From Atherix ibis (Eukaryota; Arthropoda; Insecta; Diptera; Athericidae): a stretch of DNA of 64,000 nucleotides. Shown here piece after piece: positions 35,331-49,191 of this stretch. The notes beneath the pieces were generated by a model that had not been told where the DNA came from, made no database searches, and saw only the letters and a program-made list of their open reading frames with translations. The stretch is taken from the NCBI GenBank assembly GCA_958298945.1, contig OY282606.1, positions 43,227,920 to 43,291,919 on the forward strand, written 5' to 3'. The position numbers were made by a program, and so were the translations under genes. Position 1 is the stretch's first letter; each line of letters starts with the position of its first letter.

Positions 35331-38300
35331 CAGATTTGTGACAGAAGAATTATTGGATTTGGCACTACAATTGTGCAGTGTCCCCTGAACGAATTTTCGA
35401 CCAAAAACTCCTTGGTCAGGCAGCGTTTTCCACTATATATATCTCCCATATTCCTTAAATTAAAATTACCACTTTGTTGAAGACATTTCATTCACAAATC
35501 ATAAAGCAAAATTCACAGAAGGAGCAGAGCGCTTTTGTAAATGCATGTATTGCTTAAAATAGAGCTTATTTTGAAAGTGACTAAAGTATTTAACATAATT
35601 TACTAATTTTGTTTAAAAATTTAACAATTTAGGATTTTGACAGATTGTTTAGTCATTTTTTTTTAAATTATCTCAAAACTATATTTCAAAGCTAACGTGT
35701 TAAATTTTCGCTTCTCTAGGAATTTACGTTGGTTATATTTTTTGAATTTTTACTTTCCCGTCTTTCCTCCCACTAGAAATAGAAAATTTTTTCGATGTTT
35801 TTTTTTTCATAACAGCGTAACAGATTCTTCCAGTTTAAACAAGGATCTTACAATAAAAAAATTCTTATTTACCAAATTTCACTTGAAGATGGAATTGTAC
35901 ACAACTTCATTCAATAAAGCGATTATTGCAAATATTTGCATTTATTTCGACTGCAATAATATCCTTAATGTACGAATATTATTTTAGTTATGATTAAAAT
36001 AGATCATGTTGAATATGTATTTTTTTTTCTCAGGATAAATTCTAATTTTGAAATGATAAATTTTTAAGTTTGTCTTAGAAACCCCTTTTAAAAAGAAAAA
36101 AATGGAAATGCACAACACTCACTTAAAAATGGGGGTATAATATTCATATAAAATAATATTTCCATGGAAATGCACAACACTCACTTAAAAATGGGGGGCA
36201 TACAAAAACGTTCATATAAAATAATATTTCCAAGATAGAACCACTTGTGTATAAATTGCGAAAATTATGATGCTATTCAACCATGAGTAATTTATCATTT
36301 AGAAATGATTATTATCAAAGTAAATAATAATAATCATGTTGATAAAATCCTTTTAATAATCTAGACTTGAATTTAAAATTAAAAAAAATAGATAAAATAC
36401 AAAATACTAAATATGGTACACTGTTGTATTCATAATTTCAATTGAAAAAATAAAAAATCCACTTGAAAAATGAATAACGCAATCCTGAAAGTATATAACA
36501 GTACAGTAGCAGTAGAATTAATAAAAAATATTCAAAAGCCAATGTACGAGGAATACGGAAATGCAAAACTATAAATTGGGTTTTATAAACTTGTAAACTT
36601 GAGAGTATCCCGAGTATTGAAGTTATGCTTTTAAATGTTTTGAAACCGAGCGAAATAAAAGTGCAAATCCTTTTCAATAGAAAAAAAATTCCCATTTTTC
36701 ACTGATGTACCGTAGAGGACTGCAATTGGATTTAAGTACATTTTTGTACACAAAAACATTTTGTATTTTTCCTCCATATTCAAAATATATGCTCGCACAT
36801 AGTACAGATTTTATTTTTCTGCTCATGAAGAGTTTAGTCAATTCATATCGATATCGGAATATATAATTCTCTAAGTCTAAGTAGATCCTTTCAAAATTCC
36901 AAATGCCATTCGAATGGGAGAGGAAATCAAATTAAAAAAATAAAGGTTTGATCCTGTTCGGACTGTTTAATTATACTCATTCTGTACCGATGATGATGGC
37001 ATTTAGGATTAATATTAATGCTATCAGGGTTCAGATGAAGGGAAATTGGTAAATTTTGCAACAACAACAACAACAACAACAACAAAAGATCATTACATAA
37101 AACTGCAACAATCTTTTTATAGTAAAATAATTTGTCGAAAATTAAACCAAATAATCGCATATGTTTTGAAAAAAATGAAAATTCTAATAAAAAAAAATTA
37201 CAAAGAACAAGCGTAAAATTAAGGATGCAGTGATGACAAGAAGAGGATAGAGGAGCGCACAAAAGAAATGAGATTGTCCTTAAAGTGCTCACCGCATTTA
37301 CCAACCCAGATAATCTCGGATGTAATCATGCAAATTTATAACAGTCATTCCTGTAGCCATCAACAAGTTGAACTGAAGACTCCCCTGTTTCAGGCTCTAC
37401 ACTCCACAAAGTCGGTATCCAACAAAAAAGTACATTCAGCATGTACCTGACTCTCGGTTTCACATCCTATGAGGAGTCAAAGTGAATGGAAACAAGAAAA
37501 CATAGAAGGCGAGGATGGAACGATGGCGGCGTATATCGCCAATCTCATTAGTTCTCGTAGTCTTGTGCAAGAACGTTTCCAGCATTGGACTTTATTTAAA
37601 ATCTACCATGGAAAGGGAATCATTCCACCACTTATCGACCCACAAGCAGCTTGCTAGATCACTGACGAAACGGGCATACGGAACAAGTGCTTCTGAGTAG
37701 AGTTGGCATAATATAACGCGGCACGACCCAGTTTATAGTTTACAGTTTATAGCCGTTGGTAACAAAAGGTTCGCTGCCATATTCGTACAGGATACGTCTC
37801 GCGATATGATACGTCTCCAGGCAGTACGACTGTCGTCGTAAATAGTGCGCTCATTACACAAAATGCTCACCCATTTATCCGCTAACTCTGGACGTCCCAT
37901 CTCTTGTCGACTTTGGTATACTGGTTACATAGTGCCCTTTATTCCACTTTGACAGTACAAAGTTTTTAGTTAAAAAAAAAATACATTTTCATTTTTATTG
38001 CAGAAATAGCAAGTGGAAGAGTACGGCAAGCCAGAAAGAGTTAGCTGCACTTCTTCTAGGAATACATATAAACATGATAAGCAGCATATGCAGTTCTGTT
38101 TGAATTCCTCTTCCGGGTTCAGTTTCTCAATATTTGGGCATTTGTCCAAGTTTAAGTGGATATAAGGAAATGTGCTAGTAGCGAAGCGAATGGAGCAGTT
38201 TACAGGCAGGCATGTTGGAAAAAGTTTACAAACAGTAAAAGCGGAACAAGTACTATCGACACAATAAACAAATTGACTAGCCTCCTCCAACATACCATAT

Positions 38301-39223
38301 GAAAGGAATAGTTTTGACTCCAGAGAGTTTGTTTTCAAAAATACTTCTTCATATTGGCGAGTGCCTCAGTTCAGTGAAACGTTGAGCGTCGAAAATACCA
38401 GAAAAAAAAACCATTCCAGTAATTAAATGGTAAGTATTCTTGAATATATCTTAAACTGGATATTTACTATTCGACGGGTGAATTGCATATTTATACAAAA
38501 TGCATCTTACTACTCGTATTTTTGTGTTATAATGCTTAACAGTTTTGATATTAAAACTCCTTCACTAAAATGCGATGCTGCTGTTCTTATCATTATCGTT
38601 GTGTTTGTGAGTCAAATCAAATGTATCTAAGCTGTTGTCTATGACCTGATTTGTAAAAAATACACGACCTCAGATAATACCAAGTAAAAATGATGTGATA
38701 CAAAATAATTGCCAACATTATGTTTTCCATTTTAATGAGTATTACCCAGCAACCAGTTGTAGCCAAAAATAATAATAATAGGATAAACGGCATTTTATAT
38801 ATTTAATCCTATCGGATAGAGGCGTTCTCTTCCATACAGTTCATTACTCCAACAATACAAATTCCTTGTTCCTTAATTATTATAATTATCTTTCCGATAG
38901 TAAAAAAAAGGACTTTTCTAAGGGGAAAATATGGTTTAATGAATGTAATAGAATACATTGGAAATTGTTGAATTTACTATTAAGATAAGGTAGATGAAAT
39001 ATCAGTAAAATACGCAATACTGAAAAGGAAATTATGGCATCAATTGTATCGAGGAAAAAGGATTCTAATTTTAGAATAAAGAAAATATTCTTTTGGATTG
39101 TTTGTAATTGATAAAAAAGTTTGAGTTTATTTTATTCACCATTTTGGTTGTTCAATTCCTGCGTGCCACCACCACGTTCTTTAGAAATCTCTGCTAAAAA
39201 CGTATATTATTTCTTTAGGTGAA
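35331..39223. other. no gene assigned; tandem duplication and microsatellite
   Basis: (CAA)n lies near 37059-37085. 37260-38340 is less AT-rich and has a plus-strand frame at 37469-37657 and a Cys-rich minus-strand frame at 37970-38338 that lacks an ATG until well inside. Neither shows a known motif or splice context that I trust. Confidence 0.4.
36102..36231. repeat. tandem duplication, about 62-68 bp unit
   Basis: atggaaatgcacaacactca starts at 36102 and again at 36164; both units end in ataaaataatatttcc. The second carries a small insertion (near 36200) relative to the first. Confidence 0.9.
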
Positions 39224-39225
39224 AA

Positions 39226-40506
39226 CGAGGGTCATTCAACAAGTTCTTAGCCTACAAAAGAAAAACGAAAATTTTGGAAAGGTGGCAATTTATTTTTCCA
39301 CATAATCTCCTTCAAGCTCGATACACTTGGCCCAGCGATGCTCTAACTTTTTTAACCCGTCCAAAAAATACATTTTCTCGAGGGAAGCAAAATAGGCCTC
39401 CGTGGCGACGATGACATCCTCATTCGACCCAAATCTATTCCCGGCGAGTGATTTTTTTAGGTTTGGAAACAAAAAGTAGTCACAGGGGACCAAATCTGGA
39501 GAGTATGGTGGATGGGGCAGCAATTCGTAGCGCAATTTGGCCATGGCGACGGCGGAGGTGTGAGCCGGCGCGTTGTCGTGGTGGAGCAGCACTTTTTTCT
39601 TCGCAAAGCGGGGCCGCTTTTTCTTCAATTCGACGTCAAATCGGCCCAATAAGTCAGCATAGTAGCGCCCCGTGATTGTTTTACCCTTCTCGAGGTAATC
39701 GATGTGGATCACACCTTGTGAATCCCAGAAAACGGTGGCCATCACCTTTCCGGCCGATCGAACAGTTTTCGCCTTCTTCGGAGCACGTTCGCCGGGTGAA
39801 GTCCACTGTTTCGACTGTTCCTTGGTCTCTGGTGTGTACCAGTGAATCCATGTTTCGTCGACGGTCACGAAACGACGCAAGAACTCCGCTGGATTGCGCT
39901 GAAACAGCGCCAAACACGTCGCCGATGTGGTCTCACGGGTGCGCTTGTTTTCCGGTGTGAGCAAACGCGGCACCCATCGCGCCGACAGCTTTCTCATGCC
40001 CAGTTCTTCGTGTAGAATATGATGCATCGTTCCTACTGCGATGCCCACAGTCTCAGCTATCTCGTGAACCTTCAATCGACGGTCTGCCAACACGAGATCG
40101 TGGACTTTTTTAACGTTTTCCTCTGTAGTAGCCGTTTTCGGGGCACCTGGGCGTGGCTCATCAAAAGCCGACGTGCGGCCCAAAAAAACTCGTTGAACCA
40201 ATTCTTGACGGTCACCATCGAAGGAGAAGAGTAACCATACACAGCATCCAAGCGATCTTTGATTTCGCTGCGCGTTTTCCCTCCAAAAACAAAAATCTAA
40301 TCACCGAACGATATTGTTCTTTTTCCATTTTTGTGCAACCGACCGACACGGTCGCTTTCAAAGGCTCTCAAAACAAAACTAATAAAGGGAATCGACTGAA
40401 ACTTTGACAGTACGCTACTAAAAGAATGTACTGCAAGATGGTAAATTTCTTTTATGACAGGTGTTCCATCGGGCGGTGAGGCTAAGTACTTGTTGAATGA
40501 CCCTCG
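39226..40506 (-). mobile_element. irritans-type mariner (family C), copy C1
   Basis: The ends CGAGGGTCATTCAACAAG (39226) and its complement finishing at 40506 are present; the right flank is TA (40507-40508), while the left flank is AA, so the left target base has mutated. Length is 1281 bp. Same orientation as its sister C2 at 58273-59557. Confidence 0.94.
39290..40328 (-). pseudogene. mariner transposase pseudogene (C1)
   Basis: The start codon by homology is the ATG at 40328 (MEKEQYRSVIRF). Single-base losses relative to C2 break the frame near 40280 (ttttccctcc here, ttttcccttcc in C2) and near 40185 (gcccaaaaaaac here, gccacgaacaaac there). From 40201 the frame is open to the stop: ARWVPRLL, VTVDETW (first Asp), LLHHDNAPAHT (second Asp), SPDLVPCDYFLF (third Asp). 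A 9-bp deletion removes three residues (LVELRYELL in C2 is LRYELL here), shortening the D34D spacing to 31, and Ser before the third Asp is Cys. The core is therefore damaged although open. Confidence 0.92.
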
Positions 40507-40508
40507 TA

Positions 40509-40949
40509 GTATAATAATATATGGTAAATTAGAATTAAGAACAGTTTAATTATTTTAGTATATGCAAATGGCATTAATGAAAAGTCCTTTTTTTTGCTGT
40601 AGAAAGCCAAGTTTCCGATCCTGTTTGTGTAGCGAATGAGAATTTTTATTGTAGCTTTATGATATTTTTAGGAAAGTTCTAGGCTATACCCAGTATAGAT
40701 GTAATAGGATTGAGTTGATTCTTTTTTTTCTAGTATTTATTTAAAGTTAGGCTAGTATTATTTTGATTTAAGATAAAAAAATTAATTTTGTTTAAGATAG
40801 ACTTATCAGAATTGAGCACAGTCTAGTAAGTCTTAAATTATTAGTTTAATAGAAAAATTAAAGCATCTCAAATTGGGTCCAAATTAAATAGAAGCCTCTG
40901 AAAACGGTGAAAAAGTATTTAATTGCAGCTTAAAAACAAAACAAAAAGT
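40509..40949. other. no gene seen; AT-rich DNA
   Basis: Nothing recognisable. Confidence 0.5.
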
Positions 40950-41345
40950 AAAACGACTGAATTAGGTTTTATTCCATTAAAAACTGGAGTGCTGTGAAGT
41001 TTAAAAATATCATCTGGATGAATCACAATTTCTGATCATTGGGTCTTAAAGAATAATTAGCACAGTGTTGAAGAAAAAATGTTGCCGGAAGATGTGATGG
41101 CTCGAAAGTTGCCATCATGGTGATGGATCGCATATGGTTTTGGGTTGCTTCTCTACGTTTGAAGCGGGGGACTTGGTTGGTATGCAATTTTAATAAAAGA
41201 TGACTTAGGTTAATTGGTGAAGGATTCGTACTGCAGCAGAATTACGACACTACACATCATTTAAAATTATATTGAAACTATCTACGAAATAAAAAAATAA
41301 AACATTTCAGAAAATATGACAAGGCCTACTTAGAATCGTACAAGG
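40950..41345 (+). mobile_element. decayed Tc1-like transposase fragment, copy 2
   Basis: Parallel to 14590-15070: aaactggagtgctgtgaagt, then a degenerate version of the FKNI-W region, then gggttgcttctctacg and a tail with atacttgg-like sequence. Frames are destroyed. Both copies stop before the second catalytic residue. Confidence 0.55.
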
Positions 41346-44300
41346 TATCAATCAAATACAAAGGCAATTATATCTATTTCTTTTTAATTTAATAATAATT
41401 AACGGATAAATAGTGATTTTTTTTATATTTAAGTCAAATTTAAAAAATAAATCAATATATTTTCCCCTAAAAAACCAAAAACGGTTTTACCCCGCATACT
41501 TAATTTTTAAATATGTTATATTTTTTTTTCGTATACCAACCAGTACCAGTAGCAATAATTTTCGCAAAATGTTCATTTAAAAATTAAATTATTTAAAATG
41601 GAATATTTAAATTATTTATTTATGTATAACAAACTTATCTACTTAACTGAGAAAGAACGAGGAATAGAGGGGCTGACTGAGTGGTTGACAAAATATAAGA
41701 AAAGTAGCATTATTCCATCCATAAAATATTTTAATTTTTCTATTTTCCAAACAGTCTTCTAATCAATTTTCATAAAATAAACAATTTTTTTTTTTAAAGG
41801 GAGACCAAATATTAAGAAATTCAAGTCATGATATTATAATATTCCCCACCAACCTTAATTTACATTAAGAAAATTGCGTAATGATAATGGATTATTCAAA
41901 GTGATACGAAGAATTCCAGGAATAGAAAATTGTAAAATGACTTTTGTAGGACTTCTACCACTACTTCGATAACCATCAACAAAAGGAGACTACGTATTAC
42001 GAAATAGGACGACTCTACACTTTATTCCTTGTATTCTATTGTGGGTGTATCGATCTAAAAAACGGTGGCAAATGATTTTCTTCATATTTTTCTTCTCTAT
42101 TTTGTGAATATTTCAAAAAATTCTGTCACACCAATTTTGGGGATCTGTACAACTCTACTTTGTTCCTATTTTTTGAACTGTGTTGCCGTGTAAGTATTTC
42201 ATGTGAAATTGGCTGAATTGAATTCGCTCAACCTCGTGGGATTTTGGGACTTACATATTTCAAGTTATCATAGAACAGACGTAAAATAAACAAACAAACA
42301 AAAAATTCAAAAAAATTCATACTCTTGTACGTATTGTGGTGTATAATATATGAAAATTTTGTATTCTCAAATTTGCTTGGGAATTTCATAAAATCTTCAC
42401 AGATCCTTCCTTCAAATAAGTACAAAATTATTGTACTATAAATTCAATCAAATAAAATTCTACCATCGAACAAAAGCTTTCATACACCACAATTTTGCAA
42501 AATTAAAAGCTTTTTTTCGGAAAAAATTTTTATATTTCTTACACTCTATTAAAATATATTTTTGTTCGTAATTAGGAGTACTTGTTTTTATATATAAGTA
42601 GATAATTACGTACATTCTTGATTTGTTTATCGTTTTGGGTAAATCACAAAAAAAAAAATTAATAATAATCGCTTTTACCTTTTAAATATTATAAATAGTA
42701 TGGGAATACTTTCAAATTTAATATTAATAATTCGGATTTATTTTAATTCATTTCAGTCGAAATTTGACATTAAAGAAAATTGAATTCATATCAATAAATA
42801 AAATTGATGTTGTCAGATAGAAGAGAGTAGAAGTTTTTATGTATGCTTATCTTTGTCAATGTCAAATCTCAGAAGGAGAAAAAATAAAACTGAAAGGAAA
42901 ATCTATGAATAGAGAGATTCAGGGTAGTTCGTCTACTTTAGAAATATCATCCTTCAATAGCATCCTGTATCCTTTGATAGGTAGGTACTAACTAGGTAAC
43001 GCATGAATATGGAGAATCAGATATCTAAGCAGTATTGATCCTATGAAAACGGATAATGGTGTATACATACATCCATCCAACAATCTATAGAAGCTGGATT
43101 CCCATCTAGACTTTAATGATGCAGGAAAATAATATATTTCACTTTCGAATCAAATTCATTGAATGAAATATTAAATCGAATAAGCATAAAGTCATATCAA
43201 TAAGAATATGTCATGAGCGTTAAGGTAGTACACGTACAGCATAGTATTATCCTTAATGTATACGGTTTTATATAAAATTTTCTTCGTTCATATTGAATAT
43301 AACAAAAAAAACTTCGTAGTCTCATATGGTTTTATTTTTCTTCTTTCTTTTCTTGGAACATTCTAATAGTCCTTAGAAATATTAAGAAATAGAAAATATT
43401 TATTATATAATATATAACATGGGATGATGATGATGATCTTATTTTTTAATAAGAAAAAAATCCTTTTTATCCCGAAAATTATTTTGATTGATTAAATTTT
43501 TACAGTTTTTTTTTTTAAATTAATGAAAAACAAACAACAACAAAAACGCAAATAAATTAAGAAATTCAAATTTTTAGACTCACTAAAATTTCATAATAAT
43601 TTTTAATCATGTACAAATACATGAACATTGAAAAAAATTACACAAATAACGTTCACAAAAGTACTTTGTGGACAATATTCAACTTAACCAAGTGCTATAA
43701 TAAATTTTCTCTGAATATACCATATTCACCCCTTAAAGACCACAATTAATTACCTTTTACACAGTGAAAGATTAATTCGCTAACAATTTACCATTTTACG
43801 CTATGAAATTGTATATTACCTCTGGTAAAATTTATATATAGACGCCAAAGAAATTGTATCTAATATAATAATTTGGATTAGAAGAAAAATGACAATGCTA
43901 CAAAGTGAATAATTATTAATGTTTTGTTGTTTGTATTTAGTAAATTTTTATGTTGTTTTTTTTTGCTAAAAATTTAAAAAAAAAAATTTGATACGACAAC
44001 GAAATATAATATCATTATTAGTCTTCTTTTGTTTTCTATAATTATAATACATGGAAAAATGTTATATATTTAAATAGTGACTTGAAAATATACCACCAGT
44101 GATGGTCATTAAAAATAGAGTCAAATACTGTAAATACAATTAATCTTACGAATTTTCGTGTAAATTTATGTACATGCCATTTATTACTTCGTTAAAACAA
44201 CTTGCATGCAATAGAGTGCAGTGGCGTTAATTGCAATTAAAAGATGTTTTCTGTTCCGGGGAATCCCCATTGTTGCAAAACTGCCGATCCATTTTGGTTA

Positions 44301-44454
44301 TAAAAGTAGAGCCTCCAAATTATTTTTTTATTATTACGTTGAATAATTCGTTAGAAGGTAAATTTGAACTTCTTTTAAAATTAATGAGGAAATTTCACAA
44401 ATTACATCCAATTTTAGTGTTCATATTACGTTGAATAGTTCGTTAAAGTGTCAT
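41346..44454. other. no gene seen; very AT-rich DNA
   Basis: Contains (GAT)n near 43423-43436. A diverged direct repeat (attacgttgaata-ttcgtta) lies near 44334 and 44426. No coding content recognised. Confidence 0.5.
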
Positions 44455-44690
44455 TGACCGTATTTCTTCAAAAATGAAGAAGGAGACAACTTCATGGTCA
44501 ATTTTGAGGGCTATGGTCGACGGTTATTGTACTGCGCTTAAATTCACGATTAAACAATACGGCGCCACAAGCGACACAGCATGACAAAGTTTGACTTTAT
44601 TGCGCGAAAAATTCCGTGTACGCTCAATTTAGAGATTTGGTGATGTAAATTGGCCTCCAATTGGTTACACTACCCTCAAAATTCAGGAAT
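44455..44690 (+). mobile_element. decayed DD41D transposase fragment
   Basis: The plus strand reads FFKNEEGDNFMVN, and further on GATSDTA, a stop, QSLTLLREKFRVRSI, a stop, RFGDVNWPPIGY. This matches the stretch from the middle of a DD41D transposase through the second catalytic region to the NWPP motif just before the third Asp. It has stops and frameshifts. Confidence 0.65.
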
Positions 44691-47600
44691 AAAATTAAAA
44701 TATTGAAACAGATTTAGACATTAATTAGAGTCCTCGAACTATTCGCAATAAATATAATTTATATGGAAAAATAGCAAGGAAAACCACACTTTTTGCTTCT
44801 CATCATGTCAGTTGGAATGGACCCATTAACTATAAAAAAAATGGAAAATTAACGAAAACGAAAATCAATTTATTCTTATAGGATGGCAAAATATGTGTCA
44901 AAATCACCCAAAAGAAAATTTCTCCTCCAATTTAAAAAAGAAAATATTGTGGCGAAGATATAAAGTTTTGGGGAACAACTCTTTGATACTGAGTTGATCC
45001 TTTTTTCTGGATTGATAAAAATACTGACTATCACGAGTATATAGGCTGAGGAAAATATGCCACCGAGATGAATGGTGGAGTACAGGTGTTGATGGTACCA
45101 ACAGGTGGAGTATGTAACTAGGAAGGCAAAACATTTTTTTTTTAGAGATAAAAAAGCTATCTATTTACCTCGTCCTAGCCAATTTTGAGATTAACCCCGT
45201 AGAGATTTGTATAAGCAATTATATAATGCACAAAATACAAATATAGCTAAATGATGGGAGGTACTTCAACGAGAATGAAATGATTTTTAAACTCGAACTA
45301 TATTTATATACAATATAATTTAAAGTAATTGATATTCATTGGCGCCAGTCATATTGACACCCATTCAATCTTGGGAGTCACAATGTAACTTTTGAAAAAT
45401 CATAATAAGTACAGGTACCTCCATATTTATGACTACCACTGTACGAGTATATATATTTTAATACAGAAGAAAGAGATAATACTACAATATAAGCATGACA
45501 TGCGAAATGGTTTAAGTTTGAATTTCTTTATGGAAAATTATGCCAGTGATACTCAATCTGTTAGTTCTTTTTTATTTTCTAATAGCCCTTTCTACACATT
45601 TTGTAACTTCTAATATTACAAGTGTTTTATAAGAAATTGTAGAATATTTTTATGTCTTCGTTTAGATTATATAAAATCTTCAAAAATATTATAAAAATAT
45701 CCTTTAATATCGCTTTGCCGAAATTCAATTAAATTTAATATTGTTCGACAACCGTAATACCAATACACAAAGGTGATTTGAGTGACTTTCGATGACTCTT
45801 CTTATTAATTTATGTTTTAAGAGTATTTTACAGTCTTTTTAAGGATATCTTCTTACTATTATTATGATAAACTAAAATTACACTAACAATTATTATTAAC
45901 TATTAATATCTACACGATTATAAATATATGAAAAATTCTAAAACACAGAATTTTATAACAGAATTTATATAAAAGATGTAAGTGAGTAATGTAAAAAGAT
46001 GTAAGTGAGTAAATCCTGTTAAGGGAAAAATCGGTAAGACGCAATCAAGTTAAAGAGTGAAAATTTCCTTTTTCATTGTTGCTGCATGAATTTACGTTCC
46101 TACTTAAAGCTCGTTTGCACAGATTAAGATTAAAAATGCTTAAACTTAAGGTTATAAATACATCAAAAACAGTAACTACCCCCTATTCAGTTCAGCTCCA
46201 CCCTACTACTACAACTTAAAATTGATGATTTCCCTTCCAACGAAACCATTTACTATTTGTGGTAGCTATAAAGGTAGTGTCTGTGATAGCAGAAGTAGGG
46301 TAAGTTAGCTGCTGTTCCTTTTCATAACGAAAATACAGAAATACGAAATGAGTCCGTAATTTATACAAGTCGTTTGTGTTAAACAGATACATTGGTGAAA
46401 ATGTTCTATTGGTACCAGCGAATAATCCTGGCAACCACTTTTTGAATTCCATTCCAATCTCCTCCAGTCTCCTGAGTCCTTTCACTAACTGCTACAGAAA
46501 GAAGTCTTTAACATTTGAATGAAGGAAGCAAAAAAAAAAACACAAAACGTTCACGTCGTGACTATATACAAGAGAATTGTGTTAAATAAGTGAATTTGAA
46601 AAATCAGTGCTAATTTTCTAATTAATTTAAAACTTTGCATAAAATTATTACCAGAATCTCACATGTACTACTATGTATACTAATTAAATGGTAAATTATG
46701 AGAGATTTTAGAAATTCTAAACGAAGAAACAAGTTTCATCGAAGAGGAAAATTCCCCCCCCCCCCCCATTTTGTTTAATCAGTCAATTAGGAAGTTGTTA
46801 TTAACGTACTCAGCCATCATCTACTTGTTGTGAATATGCAAAAATGATAGTCCGGAATTTCTAATTATAATAGATAAATATTTATTTATTTATTTTTGAT
46901 TTTTGCTATTTTCTTTTAATCATTATTAATATTCTTTTAATCATTGAGGTTATTATATCTATATTAAAAACTTGTTTAAAGATAAAATTATCCATAAATC
47001 TTTTTTACAACAACTTTAAAATTAAATATGTGTGAAACTTTTATTTTAAAGATTTTATCTAAAGATCAAAATTTTATTTCATCTAGAAATAATCGATTTT
47101 TAGATATTTTTTTGAATATTATTCAAAATATTTAAAAAAAAAAAACATATTTGAGTAAAGTTGTTCAAATTAATTTATAATCAAAAAACTATTAATAATC
47201 AATGGGAGAAATTTTTCTTTTATTATTTTATACATACTACCTAAAAGACAGGTAAAAGAAAATTGTTATCAGAATTTCAAGTCCAAATGATTTGGAAACA
47301 ACTGAAAACCTTATCAGAATAGAAGTAACAATTATATTTGGAAGGCTGTTCATTCCACCTTTATCATCTGTCGGAAAGGTTTCCTAAAAAAAACATCTAT
47401 TATAAAATTTTACACAAATTTAAATCGATAACAAGCATATGAAATTTTAGATCCTTTTGTAATAACATTAAAAATTAATCGATTATTTCTACATAAAACC
47501 AAATATATCAACCCTTTTCCATCAATTTTATTTCGCTGTCATGTTAGGAGATTTCTTTAATAAGAAAAAATATTTAAATAAAACCAATAAAGTTTTCACA

Positions 47601-47769
47601 GTTTAGACAAGATTCTTATTTAAAAATACTTCTAATAAATTATGGAAATTTTCATATAGATTTTTGTATATTTATCTGAAAAGATTATTTAGTAAATTAT
47701 AAATAAGAAATATTATTCTTCAATCCAACAAGAACAATTCATTTCTTACTTTTCTATTATATGAACATA
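44691..47769. other. no gene seen; AT-rich DNA
   Basis: Includes a perfect small duplication (aaagatgtaagtgagtaa at about 45972 and 45995) and a C-run near 46755-46768. No coding content recognised. Confidence 0.5.
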
Positions 47770-47781
47770 TACAGTGGCGGA

Positions 47782-48005
47782 CTTATACTTAGAAACGAGT
47801 CAAAATTCAGTTTTACTTATTTGTATTTGCTTTGTTTACAATGGTATTGTAGACAAATAAGTACCGTTCATTTTTATTCATTCTTGATTTTTGTTCTAAA
47901 AATAGAATTCAAACGGTTTTTTATTTGGCATCATGCGTTTAACCATTTGAAATTCGCAGTTGAAATTAATTTTGAAAGAACGTTGACATATAATTAGAAA
48001 CAGTG
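47782..48005. promoter_or_regulatory. left IR/DR: outer and inner transposase-site-like repeats
   Basis: acttatacttagaaacg (47781-47797) and acatataattagaaacag (near 47986-48003) are direct repeats about 200 bp apart. In Tc3 and Sleeping Beauty such paired sites bind the transposase; binding here is inferred from position and repetition. Confidence 0.7.
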
Positions 48006-48104
48006 CACTAAATTTAATGATAATATAAAATTTTGGAAGTAAGTATAATTTTAAATGATTGCATTTATTAGTAGTGCTTTAAAACAATATAATGTAACAG
48101 TATT

Positions 48105-49115
48105 ATGGGGGAAAAAAAGAACTGTACACCGGAAATTCGACGGTTAATTGTTAAGAAATATCGCGAGGATAAATTATCAATGGAAACTATTGCTGCGGAT
48201 CTGAAGTGTTCCAAAAAGATGATATTTAATGCAGTTAAAACATACTCTGAAACCGGAAGTTATGAAAACAGGGTGCGTCGGAGCAGACCGCGAAAAACGA
48301 CACAAAGAGAGGACAGAGTTATTACCAGAATGAGCAAAGAAAACCCTTTTCTAACCGCTAAGGAAATAAATACGGCTGTATCGAACGATTTACAGCAAAA
48401 ATTGTCAGAAAGGACAATTCGACGTAGGCTGAACGAAGCAGGACTGCGTGTGTGCATTGATCGCAAAAAACCAAGCGTTTCAAAGAGAAACATAAAGCGC
48501 AGGTTAGCTTTTGCAAAAGAGCACTTAAATAAACCGCTGCCATTCTGGCGAAAAGTCCTGTGGAGTGACGAGTCAAAATTTAATTTGATCGGGTCCGATG
48601 GTAAGGTCTACGTTAGACGTCCGAAAAATAAAGAATTGAACCCAAGGTATACCATTAAAACAATCAAACACGGTGGTGGTAATATAACGGTTTGGGGTGC
48701 ATTTTCCTGGCGTGGGGTTGGTCCGCTATTCAAAATTGACGAACGAATGGACCAACACGGGTACAAGAATATATTGGAAAATATAATGGAACCATATTGT
48801 GATGATAATATTTTTTAACAGGATAATGATCCTAAACACACTTCACGGTTAGTGAAGTGTTGGTTTACGGAGAATAAAATTAATGTATTAGACTGGTCAG
48901 CGTAGAGTCCTGACCTCAATCCTACTGAGAACTTATGGGCACATGTTCAAAAAGGATTGAGGAGCAGGACTTCAAAAAATCAAGGACACCTGCTTCAAAA
49001 TATTGAAGATATTTGGAGCAAAATAAATATTAAGGTTTGCCAGGACTTAGTAGCCAGTATGCCAAAACGTTGTGCGGCGGTCATAAAAAATAAAGGATAC
49101 CCAACCAAATACTGA
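48105..49115 (+). pseudogene. Tc1-like transposase, two nonsense codons
   Basis: ATG at 48105; 336 codons to TGA at 49113-49115 if the two internal stops are read through, a normal length. The N-terminal paired-like helix-turn-helix (IRRLIVKKYREDKLSMETIA) is followed by RRSRPRKTT, resembling the GRPR hook, and a second helix-turn-helix (LSERTIRRRLNEAGL). The catalytic motifs are SDESKF with Asp155, QDNDPKHTS with Asp240, and SPDLNPTENLW with Glu275; 34 residues lie between the last two (DD34E). Stops are TAA at 48816-48818, in place of the first Gln of QQDND, and TAG at 48903-48905, before SPDLN, where relatives have Gln. No indels are evident. The first 237 codons alone lack the second and third catalytic residues. 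Confidence 0.95.
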
Positions 49116-49191
49116 TCACCAAAAAGGATTTTTTTTATTTTTTTTTATTTTTGATGTGATATTACCAAAGGAAAATGTAATTTATTTTATT

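Noticed and set aside
37970..38338. 122-codon Cys-rich minus-strand frame
   Set aside because: The frame lacks an ATG at its start and shows no known motif; an AATAAA near its end is expected by chance in such AT-rich DNA.
39448..39960. Plus-strand frames overlapping the C1 mariner (and the matching ones at 58732-59016)
   Set aside because: They are antisense shadows of the transposase gene and occur in both copies only because the DNA is homologous.
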